In this document: one piece after another, positions 1 through 6,374 of the stretch | Layout of the letters: each line of letters begins with the position of its first letter | Numbering within the stretch: the first letter of the stretch is position 1 | From: Clostridiales bacterium | GTDB taxonomy: Bacteria; Bacillota; Clostridia; Christensenellales; CAG-138 | Length of the DNA: 9,295 nt | Assembly (NCBI GenBank): GCA_012511925.1 | Contig: JAAZFD010000195.1 | Location: 1 to 9,295 of the forward strand | Direction of reading: 5' to 3' | The notes under the pieces: generated by a model | The model's input: only the letters and a program-made list of their open reading frames with translations | What the model was told of the DNA's origin: nothing | Database searches by the model: none | Made by a program: the position numbers and the translations under genes

Positions 1-788
1 AAGATATCTATCGCAAAAGCTCTGCATATAAGCAAAGTAACCAAGGGCGCAACTGCTAAGCGCATCAGCATTGCAAAAACCAGACTAAATTCAAACCTAT
101 ACTTTTTGGACTTATGCTTTTTCCTCGATAGCGTTTCATATATGATAAATCCCACATACATCAAAGCAATAGGCGAAACCGTATCGCCCAAGTAACCGCT
201 GAATGTTAGCAGAATTTTTGGCAATTTGAACCCAACCATAACCAAAAATACCGATATAAACAAAGAAATCAAAGGCGGTGTAAGCAATTTCTTAAACGAA
301 TGTCTCAAGTTGAACTCGCTGCCATTTGCCGAATACTGAATGAATGCCGTTCCGAAAGTCCAAAACATCAGCGTATTTATGATGTAGAATATTATTACGA
401 ATAGCACAGATGCTTCTCCAAAAAGCTCTCTACACATGGGCAAGCCCATAAATATGGAGTTCGAGAAAGCGCACATAACCACAAATGCACCAAAGCGTTT
501 TTTAGGAATTTTGAACAGCTTTGCCGCAAGCAACGCAACAAAAAGCGTAACCAACATCGAAAGAATGGGTGGAACGAATAATAGAAAGCTGAATTTATTG
601 CCTTCAGCGCCAATTTGCTCAAACACATTTGCAACGCACATGGCAGGCACAGCGATATTGATTAGATATTTTACGATGAATTGCTTATGCTCGGCTTTCA
701 TAATCTTTGTTAAGCCTACAAATACGCCTACTGCAATCATAAGCAAAATAAGTCCAACTGCATTTATAGAATGTAGAAACGCTCCCAT
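1..788 (-). CDS. AEC-family (auxin efflux carrier-like) transporter, C-terminus missing
   Basis: Integral membrane permease of the AEC family (Mem_trans fold), a group that exports or exchanges small organic anions such as malate; the substrate cannot be told here. The ORF starts with ATG at 788 and is open to the window edge, giving 262 codons of a family usually near 300-315 residues, so about the last 40-50 residues are missing. The translation (MGAFLHSINAVGLILL...) is almost all hydrophobic helices. It carries the family-like segment CAFSNSIFMGLP in the first half and LGDTVSPIALMYVGF in the second half, separated by a basic cytoplasmic loop. A strong GGGGAGG at 796-802 lies 7 bases before the ATG and overlaps the stop of the NUDIX gene, which is only 4 bases away. 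It is therefore the last visible gene of a three-gene operon, probably translationally coupled. Confidence 0.85.
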   Translation of the reverse strand, partial: MGAFLHSINAVGLILLMIAVGVFVGLTKIMKAEHKQFIVKYLINIAVPAMCVANVFEQIGAEGNKFSFLLFVPPILSMLVTLFVALLAAKLFKIPKKRFGAFVVMCAFSNSIFMGLPMCRELFGEASVLFVIIFYIINTLMFWTFGTAFIQYSANGSEFNLRHSFKKLLTPPLISLFISVFLVMVGFKLPKILLTFSGYLGDTVSPIALMYVGFIIYETLSRKKHKSKKYRFEFSLVFAMLMRLAVAPLVTLLICRAFAIDI

Positions 789-792
789 TTTT

Positions 793-1512
793 CTACCTCC
801 CCAACACTACTAAAGCTAAGTCGTTAAGTGCTTTTTCCAACCTCTCCAATAGAATCTTTGGGGGTTTAAGCTGGTTTAATAAGGTGTTTCTGTTCATTAA
901 GCAAAGGTGCTGTAGCCCTTTTGTTAATATTTCCGCATGGTCGGATGCAAGGTTGGTGTTATACACCCTTTTAATTTTTATAGGCAGATTAAAAAAATCA
1001 TCGTTTTCGGTTTCAATAGAAAATCTTAGCTCGTTGCCCTCGCTTGTTAAAACAACCTCGCAAACATTCTCTTTTCTTAGAAAATCTACTACGAACAAGC
1101 CTGCATCGCAAGCATCATCTCCTGCTTTGGGTTTAAGCGTACCCATGGGTGCAACTCCAAGGTGTGCAATGGAGATTATTCTCGTTCGGGGGTCTTTTCC
1201 AACCGCTCCGAAAGTTCCAAACTCGTAAAGCCTGTTTAGCCTTATGTTCGCTTCCTCAAATAGTTCACGCGCCGCAGCATATTCCACTTCCTCGTCCATT
1301 TCCACAAAGCCACCAGGCAACGCATACTCATGTATATAGGGGTGATTTCCCCTTTTTATTAGTAAAACAATAGGCACAAGTGCATTATTCTTTTCGCACA
1401 CAGAAAAAACCGCCATATCTACTACTACAGCGGGATTTTTGTATATACTGGGGTCGTAGGCGTTCAAAAACTCCTCAAGTGTTTGCCCCTCATTGTTTCG
1501 CTTTTCTTGCAT
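793..1512 (-). CDS. NUDIX hydrolase (COG1051-like, ADP-ribose pyrophosphatase type)
   Basis: Cytosolic hydrolase expected to cleave a nucleoside diphosphate linked to another group; the exact substrate is unknown. The 239-residue protein has the NUDIX box at about residues 68-90: G68, E74, then R82-E83-L84-F85-E86-E87, with the metal-binding glutamates intact. The box glycine is replaced by Asn89. The N-terminal stretch (EEFLNAYDPSIYKNPAVVVD) and the KDPRTRIISIAHLG segment after the box resemble the COG1051 / NrtR-like branch, whose regulators carry a C-terminal winged helix. Here the region after about residue 200 is a short helical tail with no recognisable winged helix, so an enzyme is more likely than an NrtR-type repressor. 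ATG at 1512 is preceded by GAGGAGAG (1515-1522), which overlaps the stop of the upstream gene. The gene is sandwiched in an operon between a small membrane protein and an AEC transporter. Confidence 0.85.
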   Translation of the reverse strand: MQEKRNNEGQTLEEFLNAYDPSIYKNPAVVVDMAVFSVCEKNNALVPIVLLIKRGNHPYIHEYALPGGFVEMDEEVEYAAARELFEEANIRLNRLYEFGTFGAVGKDPRTRIISIAHLGVAPMGTLKPKAGDDACDAGLFVVDFLRKENVCEVVLTSEGNELRFSIETENDDFFNLPIKIKRVYNTNLASDHAEILTKGLQHLCLMNRNTLLNQLKPPKILLERLEKALNDLALVVLGR

Positions 1513-1521
1513 AGCTCTCCT

Positions 1522-2001
1522 CTATTGCTGATTCTTGGCGTTCTCCTGTTGCACCTTTTTTTTATTTGCCGCCGCCATAATGCCGATATATAGAACGCAA
1601 AAACCTATTAGAATTTCAAGGGTGCTGATGATAGCTCCATAAATTTCGTGAAACTCTTTGCCGTTAAATACTTTTATGCGCAATAATACAGAACATGCTA
1701 TCGTAACTAAGCTATGGAAAATAATGAAGATGGGGGTTAAGTAGCTTGATTCCTTTACACGAATTAGCGGAAAGTGCTCATTGCCCTCCTTTTTGAAAAC
1801 ATCGAACAGCGTTACAAAGCCATAATATAGCATTATAAAGCCTAAAACTGCCATTATGGAAACCGATGCGGCCCCTATAATGTCGGTAGTTGTATCGCCA
1901 ACATACACCAATGCACGAAGCGTAAGCATAATAGCTATCGACAGCGCACTGTAAACTATAATCATTATAGGAACAAACTTGCTCTTTCCTTTGTTATTCA
2001 T
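1522..2001 (-). CDS. Small four-helix membrane protein with an internal two-helix duplication
   Basis: Family not recognised. The 159-residue protein has four predicted membrane helices, at about residues 10-32, 41-66, 86-108 and 120-144, and a charged, Gln/Asn-rich tail. Residues 10-71 align without gaps to residues 89-150 (offset 79) with about 20 identities, including P11/P90, S18/S97, R29/R108, G35/G114, G43-A44/G122-A123, G54-F55/G133-F134, L58-Y59/L137-Y138 and G61/G140. It is therefore a fused tandem copy of a two-helix unit. The reading frame could extend upstream to a TTG at 2022. I prefer ATG 2001 because GGAGGG lies at 2005-2010, just before it, and because a promoter -10 at 2037-2042 would leave almost no leader for the TTG. 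It is the first gene of an operon with a NUDIX hydrolase and an AEC transporter. A transport, sensing or accessory role is possible but unproven. Confidence 0.8.
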   Translation of the reverse strand: MNNKGKSKFVPIMIIVYSALSIAIMLTLRALVYVGDTTTDIIGAASVSIMAVLGFIMLYYGFVTLFDVFKKEGNEHFPLIRVKESSYLTPIFIIFHSLVTIACSVLLRIKVFNGKEFHEIYGAIISTLEILIGFCVLYIGIMAAANKKKVQQENAKNQQ

Positions 2002-2036
2002 ATTCCCTCCACATTTTATCAAAATCTCTCTATATA

Positions 2037-2065
2037 ATTATATCACAATGCTTTTCGGTTTGCAC
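2037..2065 (-). promoter_or_regulatory. Probable sigma-A promoter of the membrane protein-NUDIX-AEC operon
   Basis: On the minus strand a perfect TATAAT (2037-2042) is preceded, after a 17-base spacer, by GTGCAA (2060-2065), a weak -35 with 3 of 6 consensus matches. Transcription would begin near 2030, giving a leader of about 29 bases to the ATG at 2001 that includes the GGAGGG ribosome binding site. The -10 is convincing; the -35 is not. Confidence 0.5.
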
Positions 2066-2327
2066 ATAAAGTTTGTAAAATTTGAAATCATACGGGAGGG
2101 GGGAGGGGAACTAGTTTGCTTTGAAGATTTGGTTTATATGGGCAAAAAGAGTTCGTATTTTGAGCTACAGGGCAAAAAGGAGCGGTGCTTTGCCGTTCAT
2201 GTTGCCGGTAAAGCGGGCGAACACACAGGTTCGCCCCTACAACTTGGGATAACCGTTTTGGTTTTGCGGTCGGTATCTACGCAGAAATGTAGCGTTTTAC
2301 GATGTGGCATACTGAAATTTCTCCAAC
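2066..2327. other. Gene-free stretch between the hydrogenase terminator and the operon promoter
   Basis: No credible gene is seen. The stretch holds a G-rich tract (2094-2108: G3, A, G6, A, G4 on the plus strand), a pair of short direct repeats reading GGGCAAAAAG exactly 30 bases apart (2140 and 2170), and two adjacent hairpins at 2187-2236. A plus-strand open frame runs across it, but it passes through the opposing promoter and the terminator, and its translation resembles no protein I know. Confidence 0.5.
2187..2236 (+). repeat. Two abutting hairpins, the second a REP-like palindrome
   Basis: The first stem is GCTTTGCCG (2187-2195) with CGGTAAAGC (2206-2214), nine pairs with one G-U wobble if read as plus-strand RNA. 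The second follows with no gap: GGGCGAAC (2215-2222), loop ACACAG, then GTTCGCCC (2229-2236), a perfect eight-pair stem followed by CTAC. From memory, palindromes of the form GGGCGAAC...GTTCGCCCCTAC are dispersed in intergenic regions of clostridial genomes, so this is probably one copy of a repeat family. No T-run follows on either strand, so it is not a typical terminator. Confidence 0.55.
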
Positions 2328-2352
2328 AAAAAAGAGCGGCTGTGCCGCTCTT
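2328..2352 (-). terminator. Rho-independent terminator of the [FeFe] hydrogenase gene
   Basis: A perfect nine-pair inverted repeat, AAGAGCGGC (2332-2340) and GCCGCTCTT (2344-2352) with a three-base loop, ends in a run of six T on the minus strand (A-run 2328-2333). It starts 16 bases after the hydrogenase stop codon. The plus strand lacks a T-run, so it works for the minus-strand gene. Confidence 0.88.
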
Positions 2353-2368
2353 AACTTAATCTACTCAA

Positions 2369-4123
2369 TCAATCCTTCACATACTTAGGACGCTCGGTGT
2401 AATGAGTATGCAGCAATTCGTGCGATTTATGTCCGCAGGGCTTGCCTAAGAATTCCTTGTAGAGATAGTCGACAGCAGGGTTCTTATGCGACTTTCTAAT
2501 TGGCATATCCCTATCGGCCTGATATGTAGCTTTTGCACGCGCATCCTTGGGGTCAACATTGTATCTTTCGCGCGCATTAACTATTGGCTGACCGCCGCCT
2601 GTTACACATCCGCCTGGGCAACCCATAATCTCTATAAAGTGATAGGTTTTTTCGCCACGCTTAATAGACTCCAACAGCTTAGCCGCATTGCCTGTGCCAT
2701 GTGCGATAGCAATATGCACTTCGGTAGGCACGCCGTTGAGGGGAAGGGTCAAAGTAGCTTCCTTTATACCCTCTAAGCCACGAACATTGTTGTATTCGAT
2801 ATCCTTCAAATCTTCGCCTGTCAAAATGTCGGCAACTGTACGCAAAGCCGCTTCCATAACGCCGCCTGTAACGCCGAATATAACGGCAGCACCTGTGGAG
2901 TCGCCAAGTATATTGTCGAAATCTTCGTCGGGTAGGTTCACATAATCCAAGGATGCCTGCTTTATCATGCGAGCTAATTCACGGGTCGTGAGGTTAGCAT
3001 CAACATCTCTGTAACCATCTCTGCCCATTTCGGGACGCTTAATTTCGAACTTCTTAGCCGTGCAAGGCATTACAGAAACTACAAAAATGTTTTTGGGGTC
3101 TAAGCCATTCTTTTCAGCAAAGAATGTTTTTGTTAGTGCACCCTGCATTTGGTTCGGGCTTTTGCAGGTGGAAAGGTTGGGTAAGAACTCGGGGTAGAAA
3201 TGCTCGCAGTATTTAATCCAACCAGGTGAGCATGATGTAATCATGGGCAATACGCCGCCTGTTTGAATACGCTCTAAAAGCTCTGTGCCTTCCTCCATAA
3301 TAGTAAGGTCAGCTGCAAAGTCAACATCAAATACCTTGTCTACGCCAAGCCTGCGAATAGCCGCTGCCATCTTGCCTGTTGAGTATGTGCCAATGGGCAT
3401 ACCAAACTCTTCGCCCAATGCAATACGAACTGCGGGGGCTGTTTGGAATACAACATACTTGTTGGGGTCTGCCAATGCTGCCCAAACTTCCTTTGTTGAA
3501 TCCTTTTCCGTTAAAGCGCCTGTGGGGCAAGCGGTAATACATTGACCGCAGTTAATGCAGGCAACCTCTCCCAAAGAGCGACCAAACTGTGAGCCGATTT
3601 CGGTTCTAAATCCACGGTTGTGCATTCCGATAGCTGCAACGCCCTGAACGCTTTCACATGTAGCAACGCATCTACGGCAAAGTATGCACTTGTTATTATC
3701 ACGAATTACAGCAGGCGAAACTTCGTCAATTGTCTTGATAAGTCTTTCACCGTCAAATTCTATTTCGTCAATTCCAAGCTCGTTTGCCAAATCTTGCAAC
3801 TCGCATGTGCGGTTTCTCTTGCAAGTTAAGCATGAACGGTCATGGGCTGAAAGTATAAGCTCCAATACGGCGCGCCTTGCTTTTAGAACCTTGGGGCTAT
3901 TTGTTAAAACTTCCAACCCTTCCGAAGCAGGCAGTACGCATGATGCCTGTAGCCTGTGGCTTTTTGCATCCTCTACAAGACACATACGGCAAGCGCCGAT
4001 GTTGTTTACGTCTTTTAGATTGCATAGTGTGGGAATTTTGATTCCCAGTTTGAGAGCAGCTTCCAATACGGTTGCGCCCTCATCTACCGTAATAGTTTGT
4101 GAGTCGATTTTGAATGTAATCAT
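2369..4123 (-). CDS. [FeFe] hydrogenase catalytic subunit, HndD-like with multiple Fe-S clusters
   Basis: Cytosolic enzyme that interconverts protons plus electrons with H2. The 584 residues carry, in order: an N-terminal [2Fe-2S] ferredoxin-like domain (C34, C45, C48, C62); a His-ligated [4Fe-4S] site (H94, C98, C101, C107); two [4Fe-4S] ferredoxin motifs (C146/C149/C152/C156 and C189/C192/C195/C199); and the H-cluster domain with L1 TSCSPGW (C298), L2 MPCTAKKFE (C354) and L3 CPGGC (C502, C506). The C-terminal small-subunit-like tail ends in SHELLHTHY, so the gene is full length. This architecture matches HndD and the group A enzymes often called NADH-dependent, which normally work with NuoE/NuoF-like partners. 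None is adjacent: the gene has its own promoter and terminator. Ser299 sits where CpI-type enzymes have the proton-transfer cysteine. The start ATG is preceded by AGAAAGG about ten bases upstream. The family call is near certain; the electron partner is not. Confidence 0.97.
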   Translation of the reverse strand: MITFKIDSQTITVDEGATVLEAALKLGIKIPTLCNLKDVNNIGACRMCLVEDAKSHRLQASCVLPASEGLEVLTNSPKVLKARRAVLELILSAHDRSCLTCKRNRTCELQDLANELGIDEIEFDGERLIKTIDEVSPAVIRDNNKCILCRRCVATCESVQGVAAIGMHNRGFRTEIGSQFGRSLGEVACINCGQCITACPTGALTEKDSTKEVWAALADPNKYVVFQTAPAVRIALGEEFGMPIGTYSTGKMAAAIRRLGVDKVFDVDFAADLTIMEEGTELLERIQTGGVLPMITSCSPGWIKYCEHFYPEFLPNLSTCKSPNQMQGALTKTFFAEKNGLDPKNIFVVSVMPCTAKKFEIKRPEMGRDGYRDVDANLTTRELARMIKQASLDYVNLPDEDFDNILGDSTGAAVIFGVTGGVMEAALRTVADILTGEDLKDIEYNNVRGLEGIKEATLTLPLNGVPTEVHIAIAHGTGNAAKLLESIKRGEKTYHFIEIMGCPGGCVTGGGQPIVNARERYNVDPKDARAKATYQADRDMPIRKSHKNPAVDYLYKEFLGKPCGHKSHELLHTHYTERPKYVKD

Positions 4124-4135
4124 TGTTCAAAATCC

Positions 4136-4210
4136 TTTCTACATGTATTTCCGAATCTTAAAATATTCGGATGTGGACATATTGCCACTCTCTATTGTAG
4201 CATGTAGAAA
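4136..4210. promoter_or_regulatory. Ten-base inverted repeat spanning the hydrogenase promoter and leader
   Basis: TTTCTACATG (4136-4145) and its exact reverse complement CATGTAGAAA (4201-4210) flank the start of the hydrogenase transcript. On the minus strand one arm lies in the spacer between -35 and -10, and the other overlaps the purine-rich ribosome binding site. The upstream arm would not be transcribed from the proposed start, so these could be paired operator half-sites for a regulator acting on DNA. This is an inference from position only. Confidence 0.35.
4151..4170 (-). promoter_or_regulatory. Short hairpin in the hydrogenase 5' leader
   Basis: CCGAAT (4151-4156) and ATTCGG (4165-4170) form a perfect six-pair stem with an eight-base loop, inside the predicted leader and about 30 bases before the start codon. 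No T-run follows, so attenuation is not evident. It may stabilise the message or be a protein-binding palindrome. Confidence 0.35.
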
Positions 4211-4223
4211 TATCTATTGTCCA
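4194..4223 (-). promoter_or_regulatory. Probable promoter of the [FeFe] hydrogenase gene
   Basis: The minus strand has TGGACA (4218-4223, five of six matches to the -35 consensus), an 18-base spacer and TACAAT (4194-4199, five of six matches to the -10). Transcription would begin near 4187, giving a leader of about 60 bases. A second GACAAT copy (4231-4236 on the plus-strand map) lies 15 bases further upstream. No clean Rex-type TTGTTAA/TTAACAA palindrome is visible. Confidence 0.55.
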
Positions 4224-4271
4224 ATATATTATTGTCATATTACGCAATATACAAAACTATATTTTGGGAGT

Positions 4272-4300
4272 AAAAAAGCGGGGGTTTTGAATCCCGCCTT
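4272..4300 (-). terminator. Rho-independent terminator of the subtilase operon
   Basis: On the minus strand GCGGG (4293-4297) pairs with CCCGC (4278-4282) around a ten-base loop and is followed by six T (A-run 4272-4277). It lies about 25 bases after the protease stop codon and separates this operon from the hydrogenase promoter. Confidence 0.75.
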
Positions 4301-4324
4301 TCTCAACTCAACTATTATAATTAC

Positions 4325-6337
4325 TTATGGCACAGGCACATACTCAAAAAGCCACAGGTCATTTTGCGCACTGCCGAATGTGTATTGTATGCAATCGGCA
4401 TCAGGATCCATTGAAGCATTAAGTACCGCAAGCACTTTTGTAAATCCGCTGCATTGTGAAATCAATTTAAACCTCCCATAATTGCCATAAGGCGAAATCT
4501 GCCAATTACTCCCTAGAGTTCCATACGGGACAGCTCTCGCTTTAACCTTAGCGCCGTCTGATGCGCTGCCGTTCTCAACCGTTAGCTTAAAATCTGTATT
4601 GCATAGCGGTATTAGCACGCGGTAGTTATAATGGTTCTCCAAACGCCATTTTTGCTCGTTTCCGCCAGTGAAATTATTTTGTACACTCTGCGAATAAACA
4701 GTGGCGGTGGGAGTTCTTACAGACAAATACTTTCCGCTTCGAACATTTTTGATGTAATAAACACCTTCGGGCAAATATCCTCCACTATTATGTGTACTTG
4801 CATAGTTTAAGGCTGCTTCGGCATCTAAAATTCCCTCTTTAAAGCATTTATCTTTAAGCAAATTTATATTATTAACAATAGGCTTCCTAGCAGAATTTAG
4901 TATAGCGTTTTTTAATTGAGCCGTAGTAATACCTGGGTATTTAGTCTTAATCAGTGCAGCAGTACCAGCAACTAAGGGGGCAGCAAAAGAGGTGCCGAAA
5001 ACTTTTCTATAAAGATTTGGGACTGTTGTGCTATATACATCTTTTCCCGGCGCTGCAATATCAACAGAGTACTTACCCCAACTAGAATCATCGCCATCTT
5101 CCAAATGCTCGCCAATTTTCATAAGTTCATCGTTTTGGTCTGTGGCGCAGACAACTATTATATTGTCAAGGGAATAGCATGCCGGATACCGTCTTTTATT
5201 AATATCATTAATATCATCAATATCCTTTCCATGATTACCTGGGGTAGTTATAAACAAACCCGGGTAGTCTTCTATCACATTCTTTTCAGCATTATATTCA
5301 TATTTATGGCTGGAACTCATATTAAGGATAGGAATCTGGTTTGATGTAGCATAATTTACCGCCCTGACAAGTCTATCTATAACTGTCTCGCTCCATCCCT
5401 CATTGTCACTGGAAGTTTCCCAAATTCTTAACGGAACAATGCTAACAAGCCAACATATACCAACGCAACCAGTCCCGTTGTTGGCTTTCGCACCAATAAC
5501 TCCAGCCACAAGCGTGCCATGGTCGTCTGCGCCATCTGTATTATTATTTGCAGGATTTGTAACAAAGTTTCTTCCTTCGCTACGCAATATGTTATCTTCA
5601 AGGTCATCATGATTGTAATATATACCGCGGTCTATCACGCCCACTTTTACTTGGCGAGAACCTATTGTTATATCCCAAGCCCCTGGTGCGTTAATCCTAT
5701 CTAACCCCCAGTTGTCATCATAATACGGGTCGTATGTTTTAAGCTCGATAATGTCCGTAGAATCTTTAATTATCAAGTTCGGTTCTGCACTTTCGATATA
5801 GGGATTTTTCTCTAACAGATGCATTATATTAAGCACGTTTTCCTTACTGTTACTTTTGAGCGTCAGCATAAGGATTTGCTTGTATGTATCTCTGTTGATT
5901 CCCAGTGCATCAATATCACCATCAATCCGTGAAAGGTCTTCGATTTTAATAATATTCTCCGCAACCTCGCTATTGATTTGGGTGATAAAGTCAAGCCCTT
6001 GAAACGCTTGTGCTGATTTGTTCAACTCATACCTGCCATCTTTTTGATACAAGTATCCGTCTTTTACTACTGTCGCCATTTCAGATATGCTATGCTCCTT
6101 GTTGATTACCCCATAGTGTCTGCTTATTACCACAAGCAACTCGTTTTCGGTAAACTCGTTTTCTAGTGAAATTGTGGAGTAATATTTCTCTGCAAAGCTG
6201 TCAACCACCTTGTTTCCTGTTTCGGATATTTTTGTGGTAGTAATACCTGCTTTTCTGTAAGCTGTTGTTTGCATATTGGTTGCCGTTAATATCATAACCA
6301 ACACCAAAGCAAAAGCTATAAGTTTTATAAATTTCAT
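4325..6337 (-). CDS. Secreted S8 (subtilisin-like) serine protease with C-terminal ricin-like beta-trefoil domain
   Basis: Predicted exported endopeptidase of 670 residues. Residues 1-27 look like a Sec signal peptide (basic start, hydrophobic core, small residues). About 28-200 is a propeptide whose end (NVLNIMHLLEKNPYIESAEP) resembles I9-type inhibitory prodomains. The catalytic domain, about 205-515, has Asp236 (VIDRGI), His273 (DDHGTLVAG), oxyanion Asn368 (TPGN) and Ser450 (FGTSFAAPLVAG), so the triad is complete. Residues about 523-668 form a RICIN/CBM13-like trefoil with QKW, NWQ and LWLF repeats, suggesting carbohydrate or surface binding. The frame extends upstream to 6424, but ATG 6337 is preferred because AAAGGAG precedes it at proper spacing, it begins the signal peptide, and the longer form would overlap the lipoprotein gene. 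It lies 37 bases after that gene, in one operon. Oddities are Arg after the catalytic Asp (family often Thr/Ser) and a DID-DIN-DIN repeat after Asn368. The natural substrate is unknown. Confidence 0.92.
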   Translation of the reverse strand: MKFIKLIAFALVLVMILTATNMQTTAYRKAGITTTKISETGNKVVDSFAEKYYSTISLENEFTENELLVVISRHYGVINKEHSISEMATVVKDGYLYQKDGRYELNKSAQAFQGLDFITQINSEVAENIIKIEDLSRIDGDIDALGINRDTYKQILMLTLKSNSKENVLNIMHLLEKNPYIESAEPNLIIKDSTDIIELKTYDPYYDDNWGLDRINAPGAWDITIGSRQVKVGVIDRGIYYNHDDLEDNILRSEGRNFVTNPANNNTDGADDHGTLVAGVIGAKANNGTGCVGICWLVSIVPLRIWETSSDNEGWSETVIDRLVRAVNYATSNQIPILNMSSSHKYEYNAEKNVIEDYPGLFITTPGNHGKDIDDINDINKRRYPACYSLDNIIVVCATDQNDELMKIGEHLEDGDDSSWGKYSVDIAAPGKDVYSTTVPNLYRKVFGTSFAAPLVAGTAALIKTKYPGITTAQLKNAILNSARKPIVNNINLLKDKCFKEGILDAEAALNYASTHNSGGYLPEGVYYIKNVRSGKYLSVRTPTATVYSQSVQNNFTGGNEQKWRLENHYNYRVLIPLCNTDFKLTVENGSASDGAKVKARAVPYGTLGSNWQISPYGNYGRFKLISQCSGFTKVLAVLNASMDPDADCIQYTFGSAQNDLWLFEYVPVP
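5198..5224 (-). repeat. Three tandem 9-base repeats inside the protease gene
   Basis: On the minus strand, GATATTGAT followed by two copies of GATATTAAT encode Asp-Ile-Asp, Asp-Ile-Asn, Asp-Ile-Asn (residues 372-380), directly after the oxyanion-hole loop at Asn368. The in-frame unit could expand or contract by slippage without breaking the protein. Confidence 0.8.
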
Positions 6338-6374
6338 TGTGTTTCTCCTTTTATAATTAATCGTTTTTGTCTTT

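Noticed and set aside
436..813. Plus-strand frame of 125 codons
   Set aside because: It is antisense to the AEC transporter, whose helix pattern and family motifs are clear on the minus strand.
884..1373. Two overlapping plus-strand frames
   Set aside because: Both are antisense shadows of the NUDIX gene and lack ribosome binding sites.
2002..2022. TTG start at 2022 for the membrane protein
   Set aside because: The internal ATG at 2001 has a GGAGGG site just ahead of it, while the TTG would lie only a few bases after the predicted transcription start.
2140..2182. Two GGGCAAAAAG repeats 30 bases apart as a CRISPR remnant
   Set aside because: Only two short, imperfect copies are present, with no palindromic repeat, no spacers and no cas gene.
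2215..2236. Hairpin as a second terminator
   Set aside because: The stem is strong but no T-run follows it on either strand, and a better terminator lies at 2328-2352.
1979..2359. Plus-strand frame of 126 codons across the gene-free stretch
   Set aside because: It runs through the start of the membrane protein gene, the opposing promoter, the hairpins and the hydrogenase terminator, and its translation has no protein-like pattern.
4200..4260. Rex-type redox operator upstream of the hydrogenase
   Set aside because: TTGT and ACAA pieces occur in the AT-rich stretch, but no symmetric TTGTTAA-type palindrome could be formed.
3684..4481. Plus-strand frame of 265 codons
   Set aside because: It is antisense to the well-supported hydrogenase N-terminus and protease C-terminus and crosses a promoter and a terminator.
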